Below the pieces are notes generated by a model, which had not been told where the DNA came from, did no database searches, and saw only the letters and a list, made by a program, of their open reading frames with translations. Source: Teretinema sp942493045 (GTDB lineage: Bacteria; Spirochaetota; Spirochaetia; Treponematales; Treponemataceae). Taken from it: a stretch of 64,000 bases of DNA. Where the stretch lies: the NCBI GenBank assembly GCA_942493045.1, contig OW818665.1:868001-932000 (forward strand), read 5' to 3'. Shown in pieces: positions 17,387 through 25,981 of the stretch. Each line of letters begins with the position of its first letter. The stretch's first letter is position 1. The position numbers and the translations under genes were made by a program.

Positions 17387-19616
17387 CCGGCATTGGTTCC
17401 GTTTTTCGCTGCTGGTTCGCGCCGGCCGAAAGACAATTTACTTATTTTTAGCCGCGTTTGTGGTTCTCGGCGGCGCGACCTATTTCAGTTTCTTGGAACT
17501 GAATGGTTTTCGCCAGACGAATTTATCGGACTATGAGGTTGGCAAGGTTTCGGAACGCGATATCATCGCCGGACGTGAAATTACCTATGTCGATGAGGAA
17601 GCCACCAAAATACGCCGGGATGCCCGGCAGCGCCTGGTGACGGCGGTGTTCCGGTATGACCTGGATCTCTCGACCAATCTGATTCGCGGGTTTACCGAGT
17701 TTTCGGAATACCTGGAACGAGCTCTCCAATCAATCTCCGCCCGTGATCAGTTTTTACTGGAAGTGCAGCAGGCCTATCCGGGGATCCTGACCAGAATACA
17801 GCTGGAAGCGCTTTTTTCAGCCAGAGACCGTCAAACATTACCCTCAGTGGCTGCCATTATCTTCAGGCAGATTGTTAACGAAGGTTACACGGCTTTTCCG
17901 GATAAAGGAATGGAACGTTTTAATCAGGCTGAGGTTGAAGTTGTACGCCTGCGCTCCGATAATCTGGAACGTTCCCTGGTAGCCCAGGATTCTTTGCTGA
18001 CCGCTCAAGGGCTGCGCAGCTATGTACAGAGTGCCTTGCTCTCTCTCGGGAAGAGCTCCTCTCAAACCGATCCGGTTTTGACCTTGATAAGACCTTTCCT
18101 GAAAGAGAATCTGTTTTTTCAAACTGATGAAAGTGAAAGCAAACTGGAGGCCGCGGCCAAGCAGGTTCAACCGGTATTGGTGATTATCCAAAAGGGCCAA
18201 AAGATCATCCGGCGCGGATTCCTGATTACGGAGGAAAATTTCCAACAGCTGCAGGCGCTCTCCAGTTCCGGAATGTATATTGATATCCGTCAATTCAGCG
18301 GTACCATTCTTTTCCTGCTGGTTCTGCTGCTGCTTTCTCTTTTCCTGTTTTCTCCCGCTGTTTACGGCCGTGACCCGGACTTTCAGACGGCCTGCTTTCT
18401 GGTCATTCTTTTTTCCGTTCATTACGTTTTAGCGCTGCTGCTCTCTCATGTACAGCTTTTTTCGCTGCCCCTTGATCATGCGGTGGTTTTGCCTACCGCC
18501 CTGATCACTATGCTTGTAGCGGCTTTAAAAGGCCCGCGAGCGGCGATCAGCATGGCGCTGCTGCTTTCACTTTCGGTAATGGGCGCCTCCGGGTTTTCGC
18601 TTTCACCGCTGCTGTTTTCACTGTTCACCGGTCTGGCAGGAGTACGTTTGATTAACATGACCGGCAAACGCATCGATCTGGTACGTTCCGCCGCGGTTCT
18701 GGCCTTTCTCGCTCCGGTTGTGGCCATATTGCTGATGATGGTATTGCCTTCGATCAGTTATGATAGCGGGTTTGCGATTGCGGCAGCCGCGGCCAACGGT
18801 TTTATGAGCGGTATACTGGTGTTGGGTTTTCTACCGGTTTTTGAGGCTGCCCTGAATACTTCAACTAATTTCAGGTTAATGGAATTTTCCGATCTCAATT
18901 CACCAATCATGAAGCGGATGCTGCTGGGCGTTTCCGGAACCTATAATCATTCTATTATGGTGGCCACCCTTGCGGAAAGCGCCTGTCGCGAAATCGGCGC
19001 CAATTCGCTTCTGGCCAGAGTCGGCGCCTACTATCACGATATCGGCAAGATGGATCAGCCGGAGTATTATGTCGAAAATCAGGCAGACTATAATAAGCAT
19101 ACCGACCTGAATCCGCGCCTGTCCGCAACAGTCATTCGCAGTCACGTCAAACAGGGCGTTGAAAAAGCCAGACAAATGCGTCTGCCGCATGAGGTGATCG
19201 ATATTATTTCCGAGCACCATGGTAACAGCCTGATATATTACTTTTACAACGAAGCCAAAAAGATCGATAAGACCGTTGACGAGGAAGATTTTACCTACCC
19301 GGGTAATCCGCCGCGCAGCCGGGAATCCGGTGTAGTGATGCTCGCCGATGTGGTTGAGGCCGCCTGCCGCACGCTTGAAAAACCGTCGGTACCCCGGCTG
19401 GAAAAATTCATCAACGAACTGATTTGCGCCAAACGGGATTCCGGTCAACTAAACAATTCGGATCTTACCTTCCGTGAGCTGGAAATTATCAAGCAGACCT
19501 TTGTAAATATTCTGGCCGGCTACTATCACTCACGAATTGAATATCCGAGCCAAAAAGACGCAGGCCAAAAAGAGCTGTTTTCCGCCGAGAATCCGCTCAA
19601 AAAGGAGAAGGCATGA
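17358..19616 (+). CDS. 7TM-HD phosphodiesterase, PgpH type (c-di-AMP)
   Basis: A 752-residue membrane protein that fits the PgpH/YqfF family, which hydrolyses cyclic di-AMP. The order is an N-terminal anchor helix (about 25-48), an extracytoplasmic 7TMR-HDED region (about 50-310), a block of seven transmembrane helices (about 314-505) and a C-terminal HD domain. The HD domain carries GTYNHSIMVATLAE, YYHDIGKMDQP near 560, the HVKQGVEKA helix and ISEHHGN, giving the metal-binding His/Asp set. It starts inside phoH (29-base overlap) and its stop overlaps ybeY by four bases. Its presence implies c-di-AMP signalling in this organism; no cyclase is visible here. Confidence 0.9.
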   Translation: MNKKKIQYLNRHWFRFSLLVRAGRKTIYLFLAAFVVLGGATYFSFLELNGFRQTNLSDYEVGKVSERDIIAGREITYVDEEATKIRRDARQRLVTAVFRYDLDLSTNLIRGFTEFSEYLERALQSISARDQFLLEVQQAYPGILTRIQLEALFSARDRQTLPSVAAIIFRQIVNEGYTAFPDKGMERFNQAEVEVVRLRSDNLERSLVAQDSLLTAQGLRSYVQSALLSLGKSSSQTDPVLTLIRPFLKENLFFQTDESESKLEAAAKQVQPVLVIIQKGQKIIRRGFLITEENFQQLQALSSSGMYIDIRQFSGTILFLLVLLLLSLFLFSPAVYGRDPDFQTACFLVILFSVHYVLALLLSHVQLFSLPLDHAVVLPTALITMLVAALKGPRAAISMALLLSLSVMGASGFSLSPLLFSLFTGLAGVRLINMTGKRIDLVRSAAVLAFLAPVVAILLMMVLPSISYDSGFAIAAAAANGFMSGILVLGFLPVFEAALNTSTNFRLMEFSDLNSPIMKRMLLGVSGTYNHSIMVATLAESACREIGANSLLARVGAYYHDIGKMDQPEYYVENQADYNKHTDLNPRLSATVIRSHVKQGVEKARQMRLPHEVIDIISEHHGNSLIYYFYNEAKKIDKTVDEEDFTYPGNPPRSRESGVVMLADVVEAACRTLEKPSVPRLEKFINELICAKRDSGQLNNSDLTFRELEIIKQTFVNILAGYYHSRIEYPSQKDAGQKELFSAENPLKKEKA

Positions 19617-20080
19617 GTAATAAAATAATTGTGGATTGCGCCGAAGGTTTGGCCATTCCCGCCTGGATAGACCGGGTTGAGCCTTTTGTGGCCGCGGTAC
19701 TGCAGCAGCTGGACATCCAAAACTGGGAGCTTTCGGTGTTGTTTTGCGATGACCCGTTTATCAGCGCATTAAATAAAAAGTACCGGAATATCGACAGTCC
19801 CACCGATGTACTCTCCTTTGAACAGGGCGATGAATACATTGACGCTGAAGATATTACCTGGTTTACCGCCGGAGATATTGTTATCAGTCTGGATTCGCTG
19901 CGGGCCAACGCCGAGACCTTTGAGGTGGATGTAAACGAAGAACTGAAACGGCTTTTATTGCACGGTGTTCTGCATCTGGACGGTATGGATCACGAGGATA
20001 ATTCTCCGGAGCAGGAAATGCTTCAATTTCAGGAACACTTGCTGCCCCGTTTTTCCGAAACTGTGGTATACAAGGAATAA
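19613..20080 (+). CDS. ybeY: Endoribonuclease YbeY (rRNA maturation)
   Basis: A 155-residue zinc-dependent RNase required for 16S rRNA 3'-end maturation and ribosome quality control. The diagnostic motif HGVLHLDGMDH (three histidines binding zinc) lies near residue 117. The RNID/TDVLSFEQG and AGDIVISLDS segments are also typical. Start and stop are coupled to its neighbours: a four-base overlap with the HD gene and two bases before corC. Its place next to phoH and corC is the classical ybeZYX arrangement. Confidence 0.96.
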   Translation: MSNKIIVDCAEGLAIPAWIDRVEPFVAAVLQQLDIQNWELSVLFCDDPFISALNKKYRNIDSPTDVLSFEQGDEYIDAEDITWFTAGDIVISLDSLRANAETFEVDVNEELKRLLLHGVLHLDGMDHEDNSPEQEMLQFQEHLLPRFSETVVYKE

Positions 20081-20082
20081 TA

Positions 20083-20871
20083 ATGGGCTTATTCGGTAAT
20101 ACTAAAAAGATTTCTAAAAACACTATTCTGGAACGGGATGCTGAACCTATCTTAAATGAAAAACTGAACGAAGAAAAACGCGATATGATACGGGGCGTTG
20201 TCGATCTTTCGGAAACCTCGGTGAAGGAAGTAATGATCCCCCGCATCGATGTGGATTTTCTTCCGGTAGATATTGATGAAATCGATTTGTTGAACCGGGT
20301 CGCGGAGAGCGGTCATTCCCGTTTTCCGGTCTACAAGGAATCTATCGATAACGTCGTCGGGGTGCTGTATGTCAAGGATATCATTAAGCTTATGGCAAAA
20401 AAAGAAGATATCCTTCTGGAAAGCATTGTCCGGAAACCTTTTTTTGTTCCTGAGTCGAAAAGAATTGATTCGCTGTTGCGGGAATTTAAGCGCCGTCACG
20501 TACACATTGCCATCGCGATAGATGAATACGGCGGAGTCTCCGGCATAGTCTGCATGGAGGATATTATTGAGGAAATCGTCGGTGATATCCAGGATGAATT
20601 TGATAACGAGCGGGAAGACATCCTGGCAATAGGCGAAGGCATTTGGCTCTGCGATGCCCGGGTCAGCCTGGACGATCTGTCCGGCATTTTTGAAGCAGTT
20701 GTTCCGGACGATGAATTTGAAACCCTCGGCGGTTTTGTATTTGATCTTTTCGGGAAAATTCCCGTGAAATATGAAAAAGTTTCCTGGAAGAATTTTGATT
20801 TCATTATCCAGGATATGGAAGGCCATCGTATTAATACGGTAAAGATAGTCACCAGAAAAGAAGAGGCATAA
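20083..20871 (+). CDS. CorC/HlyC-family CBS-pair protein (YbeX-like)
   Basis: 262 residues. A short N-terminal region is followed by MIRGVVDLSETSVKEVMIPRIDV, typical of the CorC family, then a CBS pair (about 60-185, with DEYGGVSGIVCMEDIIEEIVGDI) and a C-terminal transporter-associated CorC_HlyC domain (about 190-260, with LGGFVFDLFGKIP). There are no transmembrane helices, so this is the soluble CorC/YbeX form, not the membrane DUF21 form. The family has been linked to Mg2+/Co2+ efflux, and YbeX to ribosome maturation; older treponemal annotations call it a haemolysin (TlyC). It is the fourth gene of the cluster. Confidence 0.9.
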   Translation: MGLFGNTKKISKNTILERDAEPILNEKLNEEKRDMIRGVVDLSETSVKEVMIPRIDVDFLPVDIDEIDLLNRVAESGHSRFPVYKESIDNVVGVLYVKDIIKLMAKKEDILLESIVRKPFFVPESKRIDSLLREFKRRHVHIAIAIDEYGGVSGIVCMEDIIEEIVGDIQDEFDNEREDILAIGEGIWLCDARVSLDDLSGIFEAVVPDDEFETLGGFVFDLFGKIPVKYEKVSWKNFDFIIQDMEGHRINTVKIVTRKEEA

Positions 20872-20874
20872 ATC

Positions 20875-22878
20875 ATGAAGACCGCTGCCGCCATTCTGTT
20901 CTCCCTATGCGTCAGTTCAGCCCTTTTTGCCGATCCGGTACGTTTTTACGAAACCGGGCAGGCCTTTCAGGCCTCAGAAAACTGGTACAGCGCAATCGAA
21001 AGCTACCAGGAAGCCTTGCGTGAAAATCCGTCATACGCGCCGGTTCTGCACGGACTCTCGGAATGTTTTTACGCCCTCGGTGAATACGAACAGGCTTTGC
21101 AGCAGGTTCGTAAAGCCGCTCAGTTCCGGCGTAATGACCCCATATTGATGAATTTGGAAGGCCGGATTCTGATCGGTCTAGGCCAACTCGAGGAAGCCCA
21201 ACAGGTTTTTTCGGCCGTACTCACAACCTGGCCGAATGACGTTGAAGCCCGTTTCGGTGTAGCGGAGATTGATGTAGCCGCCGGCAGGGTCTCTGCCGCC
21301 TCCAGTCGCTATCAGGATGCCCTCAAGCGGCAAGGCGATAACCGCAAGGCCTTGTTGTCGCTGGCGCTGGTCAGCTGGGAACTTGGAAATACGGCCATCG
21401 CTCGCGATTATATCGAAAAAGCTCTGCAGCATCACGGTGATAATCCGCAGGTTTACTATTTTGCCGCTTACATCTCCTCTTTGGAAGGAAAGAATACAGA
21501 AGCCGAAGCAAGATTGCGCGCCGCCTTGAGACTGAAAGGCGAGTATGATGAAGCCAGTGAACTGCTTTCTACTATCCTGTTCCGCACCGGCCGTTACAGC
21601 GAGGTTATTGAGCTCTGCAATGAACGGATCAGGGTTAACCGCAACCGTCGTTCCGCCTGGTATATGCTCGCGCTTTCGCTTGCGAAACTCGGCCGGCATG
21701 AGGAAGCGATTTCCGCCTCCCGCAGCGGCCTGCAGATCGATCCAAACGACGAGGTGTTCCGCACCTTTCTGGAGCAAATCATTATTGAGCGTCTGGCGCT
21801 GGAAGACAACCGCAGAGTCAATTGGGCAGCCTGGCACTCTGAAAAAGCCCGGGCTTTTTCGAGCCGAAATCTTTCCGATCAAGCCTTGTATGAGTACCGT
21901 CAAGCCTTAAAAATCAATCCATACGGAACGGAAGACCGTCTAGCCTATGCCGCCCTGCTATTGAACCGCGGATACCCGGCGCGCTATGTAGAACAGCTTA
22001 AATTTATTCAATCTCTTGGCAAGAGCAATGTTCGCATCAACGACGCCATTGAGTCCTATCAAAAACTGCTGCAAAGTTCGGTTCAGTCGCGATGGAAAGT
22101 TGATACCCTGTATCTGGACAAGGCTCATACAGCGCTGGGTGTTTATTTCCAGTCTGACAGCGCCAATATTCAGCATCCCGAATCTGAGCGAATTACCTCG
22201 GCCATGCTCTCCGAGGTCCTTTCCTGGAATCCCCGCCTGCGGCTGCAGGCCGCGGATCGTCCGGTTGCCAGTTACTCTGAAGCCTTCCGGACTTCGCGGC
22301 TCAACGGTGAAGATTATTTTGTACTGGTGCGTTACCGGGAAAATGAACGTGATGTAGAAATACGGATGGATCTGTATGTTTCCAAAACCGGCTCTAAAGC
22401 CGACACCTTTACCGTGTTTAGAACTGGAAATGACCGCTATGCGAATGCCCTGCGGCGCAGCGCTCAGGTTTTATCGGCGGCTATACCGGTTCAAGGTGTT
22501 TTACTGCAGAAATTTCAGCAGGATGGTTTAATGGATCTCGGACGCAGTGACAGTGTTGCCGTTGGCGCCGTTTTTGATATTCTGCCGGCTGCCGCCGTAA
22601 CCGTGGCTAACGAGGGTATCGGTCTGCTGTATCGTCAAAGCGACATACTCGGAACCTTTACCGTCACTGAAGTTGATGAAGATGTTTCTGTAGGCACGCT
22701 GTCGCGCAGCGGTTTCTTTGACCGTATTAATGGCGGCGATAAGCTGATCCTGAAAGCCTCAGTTGCCGCCGGAAGCGAAGCTGTCACAGACACTAATGCC
22801 GCTGCACAGCCCCGTGCCAGGATCGATACCCCTTCGCCGCCGCCGGCTTTACTGGGTATTCTGCGCAAAATCCGTTAA
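20875..22878 (+). CDS. Exported TPR-repeat protein
   Basis: 667 residues with a signal peptide ending near residue 20 (SALFA). Residues about 25-370 are at least eight tandem TPR units, e.g. WYSAIESYQEALRENPSYAP and AWYMLALSLAKLGRHEEAI. The C-terminal 270 residues are beta-rich, lack TPRs and end in a Pro/Ala-rich tail. No enzyme motif is visible, so I infer a periplasmic scaffold. It starts four bases after corC, so it belongs to the same operon. Its stop codon overlaps the stop of the convergent gene by three to four bases. Confidence 0.78.
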   Translation: MKTAAAILFSLCVSSALFADPVRFYETGQAFQASENWYSAIESYQEALRENPSYAPVLHGLSECFYALGEYEQALQQVRKAAQFRRNDPILMNLEGRILIGLGQLEEAQQVFSAVLTTWPNDVEARFGVAEIDVAAGRVSAASSRYQDALKRQGDNRKALLSLALVSWELGNTAIARDYIEKALQHHGDNPQVYYFAAYISSLEGKNTEAEARLRAALRLKGEYDEASELLSTILFRTGRYSEVIELCNERIRVNRNRRSAWYMLALSLAKLGRHEEAISASRSGLQIDPNDEVFRTFLEQIIIERLALEDNRRVNWAAWHSEKARAFSSRNLSDQALYEYRQALKINPYGTEDRLAYAALLLNRGYPARYVEQLKFIQSLGKSNVRINDAIESYQKLLQSSVQSRWKVDTLYLDKAHTALGVYFQSDSANIQHPESERITSAMLSEVLSWNPRLRLQAADRPVASYSEAFRTSRLNGEDYFVLVRYRENERDVEIRMDLYVSKTGSKADTFTVFRTGNDRYANALRRSAQVLSAAIPVQGVLLQKFQQDGLMDLGRSDSVAVGAVFDILPAAAVTVANEGIGLLYRQSDILGTFTVTEVDEDVSVGTLSRSGFFDRINGGDKLILKASVAAGSEAVTDTNAAAQPRARIDTPSPPPALLGILRKIR

Positions 22879-24101
22879 TAACCGCTCTGGCTGCCTGAGA
22901 CCAGGTTGGACAGCACATACTGTATCCAATCGCGGGATTGGCTGTAATAGCGGTCTTGGGCTAGCAAAAACTCCTGCAGGGCTTCGCGGTGTAAACCCTG
23001 AAAACTATAAGCCTGACCCAGGTAAAAATGAGCCCGGGCTGTAATATCGGCGGTGCGGCGGATAGAAAGAAACTGATTCAAAGCTGAAATCGAGGATTCC
23101 CATTGCTGCAGACGAAAGGTTTCGTCAAGTACCTTACGCAGCGCGAACTCTTCTCCACCGGTGTCGGAGAGCAGATCAGACTGAAAAAGAAAGGCTTCAC
23201 GCTGGCGCACAGCGCGGACTTTTACCGGTACGGTAATTTTGCGGATAATATCTTCGGTATCGGGTGAAAAAACGACATTGTAATGTCTGAATTCATTACC
23301 CGGATTTAAATAGGGCAGGGGCATGGCCCGAATTGACGGCAGGTAATTCTTATACATCCCGGCATAGCTGGAAGACACTTCAACCGGAATCCGGTTGGTA
23401 TTCAATGAGGGTGTAAAATCGGCTGTTCCTGTCCGCAGAGTCTCTTCATCTACCAGAGCATAGTAATAGGGTACGCCGGGTACCGGATAATCGACAAAGG
23501 GTGTGCCTGAATCGGTAAATGCCGAAAGCACGACGGCCTGAAGCAGGCTGTTCATGTTCGTAAACGGGGTGGTAGCCCGGTATAATACCAAATTACGGCC
23601 GCGCTCCGGGGTTTCCCAGGTAATTATTACCGCGTCTTCTCTGGTAATCGCGTCAAAGCCGGTCAGCATGACCGGTTCAGCCGGTTTTGCGGCAATTTCA
23701 GCCCGCACCGGTAAAATCAGGGAATTGGTTACCGGCAGAAAAAAAGCATACTCGGTTCCCGAGGAATCCTTCGAGAGGATGGCATAGTAATAGTCACCTT
23801 GATCAGGCAGGGTGTCCGAAAAAGAGGTGACCGTATACGGAACAGTGCCCACAATCACCGCGTTGTGGCGGTTGGCGGCGGTTACCGGTTCAGTCGACCG
23901 TAAAATGATATTATCGCCATCCATATCCAAAGCGGCAATCCAGCTGAGCGCGACTTTGTTTTCGGTTACCTGAGCCTGCAGGGCGCTGACCACGGGAGGA
24001 GGCGGAACGGCGCGGTCTTCCATAATTTGCGCGAAAAGCCCTGCGGTGCAGAGAATCAGAGAGAGAGACAGTCCGCAAAGCCGAAAAAACGTTTTTTTCA
24101 T
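22875..24101 (-). CDS. Exported protein with FN3-like domains and TPR tail
   Basis: 408 residues with a clear signal peptide (about 1-24). Two fibronectin-III-like modules (about 35-125 and 140-235) are suggested by repeated ITWETPERGRNLVLYRA-type strands and by YYYAIL/YYYALV near their ends. A C-terminal helical TPR-like segment follows (AHFYLGQAYSFQGLHREAL). No catalytic motif is seen. A strong Shine-Dalgarno sequence GAGGAG precedes the ATG. It is divergent from the Cas2-like gene, with 76 bases between, and convergent with the TPR gene. The function is unknown; such proteins often mediate envelope contacts. Confidence 0.7.
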   Translation of the reverse strand: MKKTFFRLCGLSLSLILCTAGLFAQIMEDRAVPPPPVVSALQAQVTENKVALSWIAALDMDGDNIILRSTEPVTAANRHNAVIVGTVPYTVTSFSDTLPDQGDYYYAILSKDSSGTEYAFFLPVTNSLILPVRAEIAAKPAEPVMLTGFDAITREDAVIITWETPERGRNLVLYRATTPFTNMNSLLQAVVLSAFTDSGTPFVDYPVPGVPYYYALVDEETLRTGTADFTPSLNTNRIPVEVSSSYAGMYKNYLPSIRAMPLPYLNPGNEFRHYNVVFSPDTEDIIRKITVPVKVRAVRQREAFLFQSDLLSDTGGEEFALRKVLDETFRLQQWESSISALNQFLSIRRTADITARAHFYLGQAYSFQGLHREALQEFLLAQDRYYSQSRDWIQYVLSNLVSGSQSGY

Positions 24102-24143
24102 TCAAAAAGCTCCTCATAATCATTTTCGCAGTTAATTGATGAT

Positions 24144-24172
24144 TTGACAAGATAATTTCTTTGCCGTATTGT
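24144..24172 (+). promoter_or_regulatory. Promoter of the Cas2-like gene, probably leaderless
   Basis: TTGACA (24144-24149), 17 bases, TATTGT (24167-24172), then five bases to ATG 24178. The transcription start should fall on the start codon; no Shine-Dalgarno sequence is present. Confidence 0.6.
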
Positions 24173-24177
24173 AAGAT

Positions 24178-24471
24178 ATGTTTGTTTCAGTGGTTCTGGA
24201 TCCCGGAGGAGAAGAGTCGGCCCGGCAGTTGGCAGAGGTGCTGATCGCCTTCGGTTTCGAAAAAGTACAGCGCGCTTGCTGGGAGTCCGCATCAATTAAT
24301 GAATCTCTATTAGCCAAGCTTAAACTGGAAATTGACAAGGTTACCGACTATTACGACGCGGTTCGCCTCTATCAATTCCCGGTTGACGGTCTATTGGCAG
24401 TAACCGTATTGGGAAAAAAGAAATGGCGGCGTGTCATTGTACGCCCCCCCGTGCATCGCGCGGGTACTTGA
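24178..24471 (+). CDS. Orphan Cas2-like protein
   Basis: 97 residues, the usual Cas2 length. The order of predicted elements fits the Cas2 ferredoxin fold: beta-1 MFVSVVLDP with Asp8 where Cas2 keeps its metal-binding Asp; helix 1 EESARQLAEVLIAFGF; beta-2 EKVQRACWES; helix 2 NESLLAKLKLEID; then DAVRLYQFPVDGLLAVTVLGKK, which parallels the Cas2 ending DSVRIY...VLG. No cas1, other cas gene or repeat array is in the window. Cas2 is related to VapD-type toxins, so a non-CRISPR nuclease or a structural role is possible. A C7 run at 24445-24451, close to the stop, could make the C-terminus uncertain. Confidence 0.6.
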   Translation: MFVSVVLDPGGEESARQLAEVLIAFGFEKVQRACWESASINESLLAKLKLEIDKVTDYYDAVRLYQFPVDGLLAVTVLGKKKWRRVIVRPPVHRAGT

Positions 24472-24504
24472 AAATACGTAATTAATACGCAACAGGAGCG
24501 AGTT

Positions 24505-25981
24505 ATGATTATAGAAGAACTGAAATCTCCGATTCTCGAATTAAAGGGCACAGTCTCCGAGATCTGGGGGCGTCTTTGACTCCGACGCCATAAAAGAGCG
24601 GATTCAAGACAAGGAGGCCATGACCGCCGCCCCCGATTTTTGGAATGATAATAAGAAAGCTGAAAAACTGCTGGGCGAAATCCGCTCGCTCCGGAACCGG
24701 GTTGAGCCCTGGGAAAACCTGCTCACTGAGATAGGGGATTTGGAAGCGCTTTTTGAATTGGCCGCCGAAAGCAAAGACGACTCCATGATTCCGGAAGTCA
24801 AATCGGCGCTGGATAAGGCTGCATCCCGCTATCTGGCTCTCAACACCCTCAATCTGCTTTCTGATGAGGTAGACCGCAATGACGCCTTTTTATCGGTGCA
24901 TGCCGGGGCCGGTGGAACCGAAGCCTGTGACTGGGCTCAGATGCTGACGCGCATGTATGTGCGCTGGGCGGAACGCCGCGGTTTTAAGGTTGAAACCCTG
25001 GATATTCTGGAAGCCGACGGCGGAATCAAATCGATTACAATGCGCGTTAACGGCGAATACGCCTATGGCTATCTTAAAAGTGAGGCCGGGGTACACCGCC
25101 TGGTAAGAATCAGTCCCTTTGACGCTAATGCCCGACGGCATACCTCTTTTACTTCCGTGGATATTTTCCCGGTGCTCGATGATACTATTGAAGTTGATGT
25201 CCGGCCCGAGGACTTGCGCGTAGACACTTATCGATCCGGCGGCGCCGGCGGACAGCACGTTAACAAGACCGACTCCGCGGTGCGCTTTACGCATCTGCCG
25301 ACCGGTATAGTCGTCGCCTGTCAAAGCGAGCGCAGCCAGCAGATGAACCGCGCCACGGCCATGGGCATTCTGAAAGCCCGGCTTTATGAATACTACAAGG
25401 CTCAAAAAGAAGAAGAGAATAAGAAATTTTCAGCTGAGAAAAAAGAGATATCCTGGGGAAACCAGATCCGTTCTTATGTTTTTCAGCCGTATACGATGGT
25501 TAAGGATCATCGCACCCGCCATGAAACCGGAAATATTCAGGCTGTAATGGATGGCGAACTGGATCTATTTATGGAAGCCTGGCTCAACGCCAAATGGGAA
25601 GGGTATGCCGACCGGGGAGAACGACGAAGATTTATGATTGCGGTTTTATGCGCTTCGAAATATTTATCGGATCGGCTGTGCGCGGCCATGCCGGGCGGAA
25701 AACAATCCGCCCTGGTCATACCTCCCCAAAACCGCGGCGAACAGGCATTGGCCGTTTTCTTACGCGATAACCATATTGAAGTGCTGCTCTATGAACCGTC
25801 TTTTTTATCTGACCCATCGGCCTGCCGAGCGGCCAGTCCGCATACCCGTTTTGTGATAATCGCCGCGCCCGGCGATGAAGTCGCCGTACATCAGGCTTTA
25901 CGCCGGGGCGTGAGCGCCGTTCTGGATAAACCGGTACGCGAGGAAGAACTAATCGGAGTATACCGTCTTGTGTGTACCTGA
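24505..25981 (+). CDS. prfB: Peptide chain release factor 2, programmed +1 frameshift, fused C-terminal domain
   Basis: RF2 ends translation at UGA/UAA. ATG 24505 (with AGGAG upstream) opens a 24-codon frame ending CTT TGA. Skipping T24577 joins it to the frame that continues to 25981. The RF2 body shows the tripeptide SPF in VRISPFDAN and the GGQ loop GGAGGQHVNKTDSAVR. Normal RF2 ends near FMEAWLNAKW; here translation continues with no stop into about 115 more residues (from M at 25634) resembling a degenerate response-regulator receiver. The total is about 491 residues against about 365 usual. In the other frame the RF2 tail would end in TGA at 25635, overlapping ATG 25634, which hints at a lost gene junction or an assembly indel. 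Confidence 0.9.
24565..24580 (+). promoter_or_regulatory. RF2 autoregulatory frameshift site
   Basis: TGGGGG CGT CTT TGA C. This has the Shine-Dalgarno-like G-run, three bases, slippery CTT, in-frame UGA and following C seen at bacterial prfB frameshift sites. Low RF2 favours +1 slippage and full-length RF2. Confidence 0.93.
25634..25981 (+). other. Receiver-like domain at the C-terminus of RF2
   Basis: This part of the prfB frame reads like a CheY-type fold: beta-1 MIAVLCAS, beta-3 IEVLLYEPSF, beta-4 TRFVIIAAPGDE, helix AVHQALRRGV and SAVLDKP with the conserved Lys-Pro. The usual phospho-accepting Asp after beta-3 appears to be Glu and the acidic pair after beta-1 is missing, so it is likely not phosphorylated. 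It could have been a separate gene starting at ATG 25634. Confidence 0.55.

Noticed and set aside
24577..24579. In-frame TGA early in prfB read as a broken gene
   Set aside because: The full programmed frameshift signal is present, so the gene is intact and regulated.
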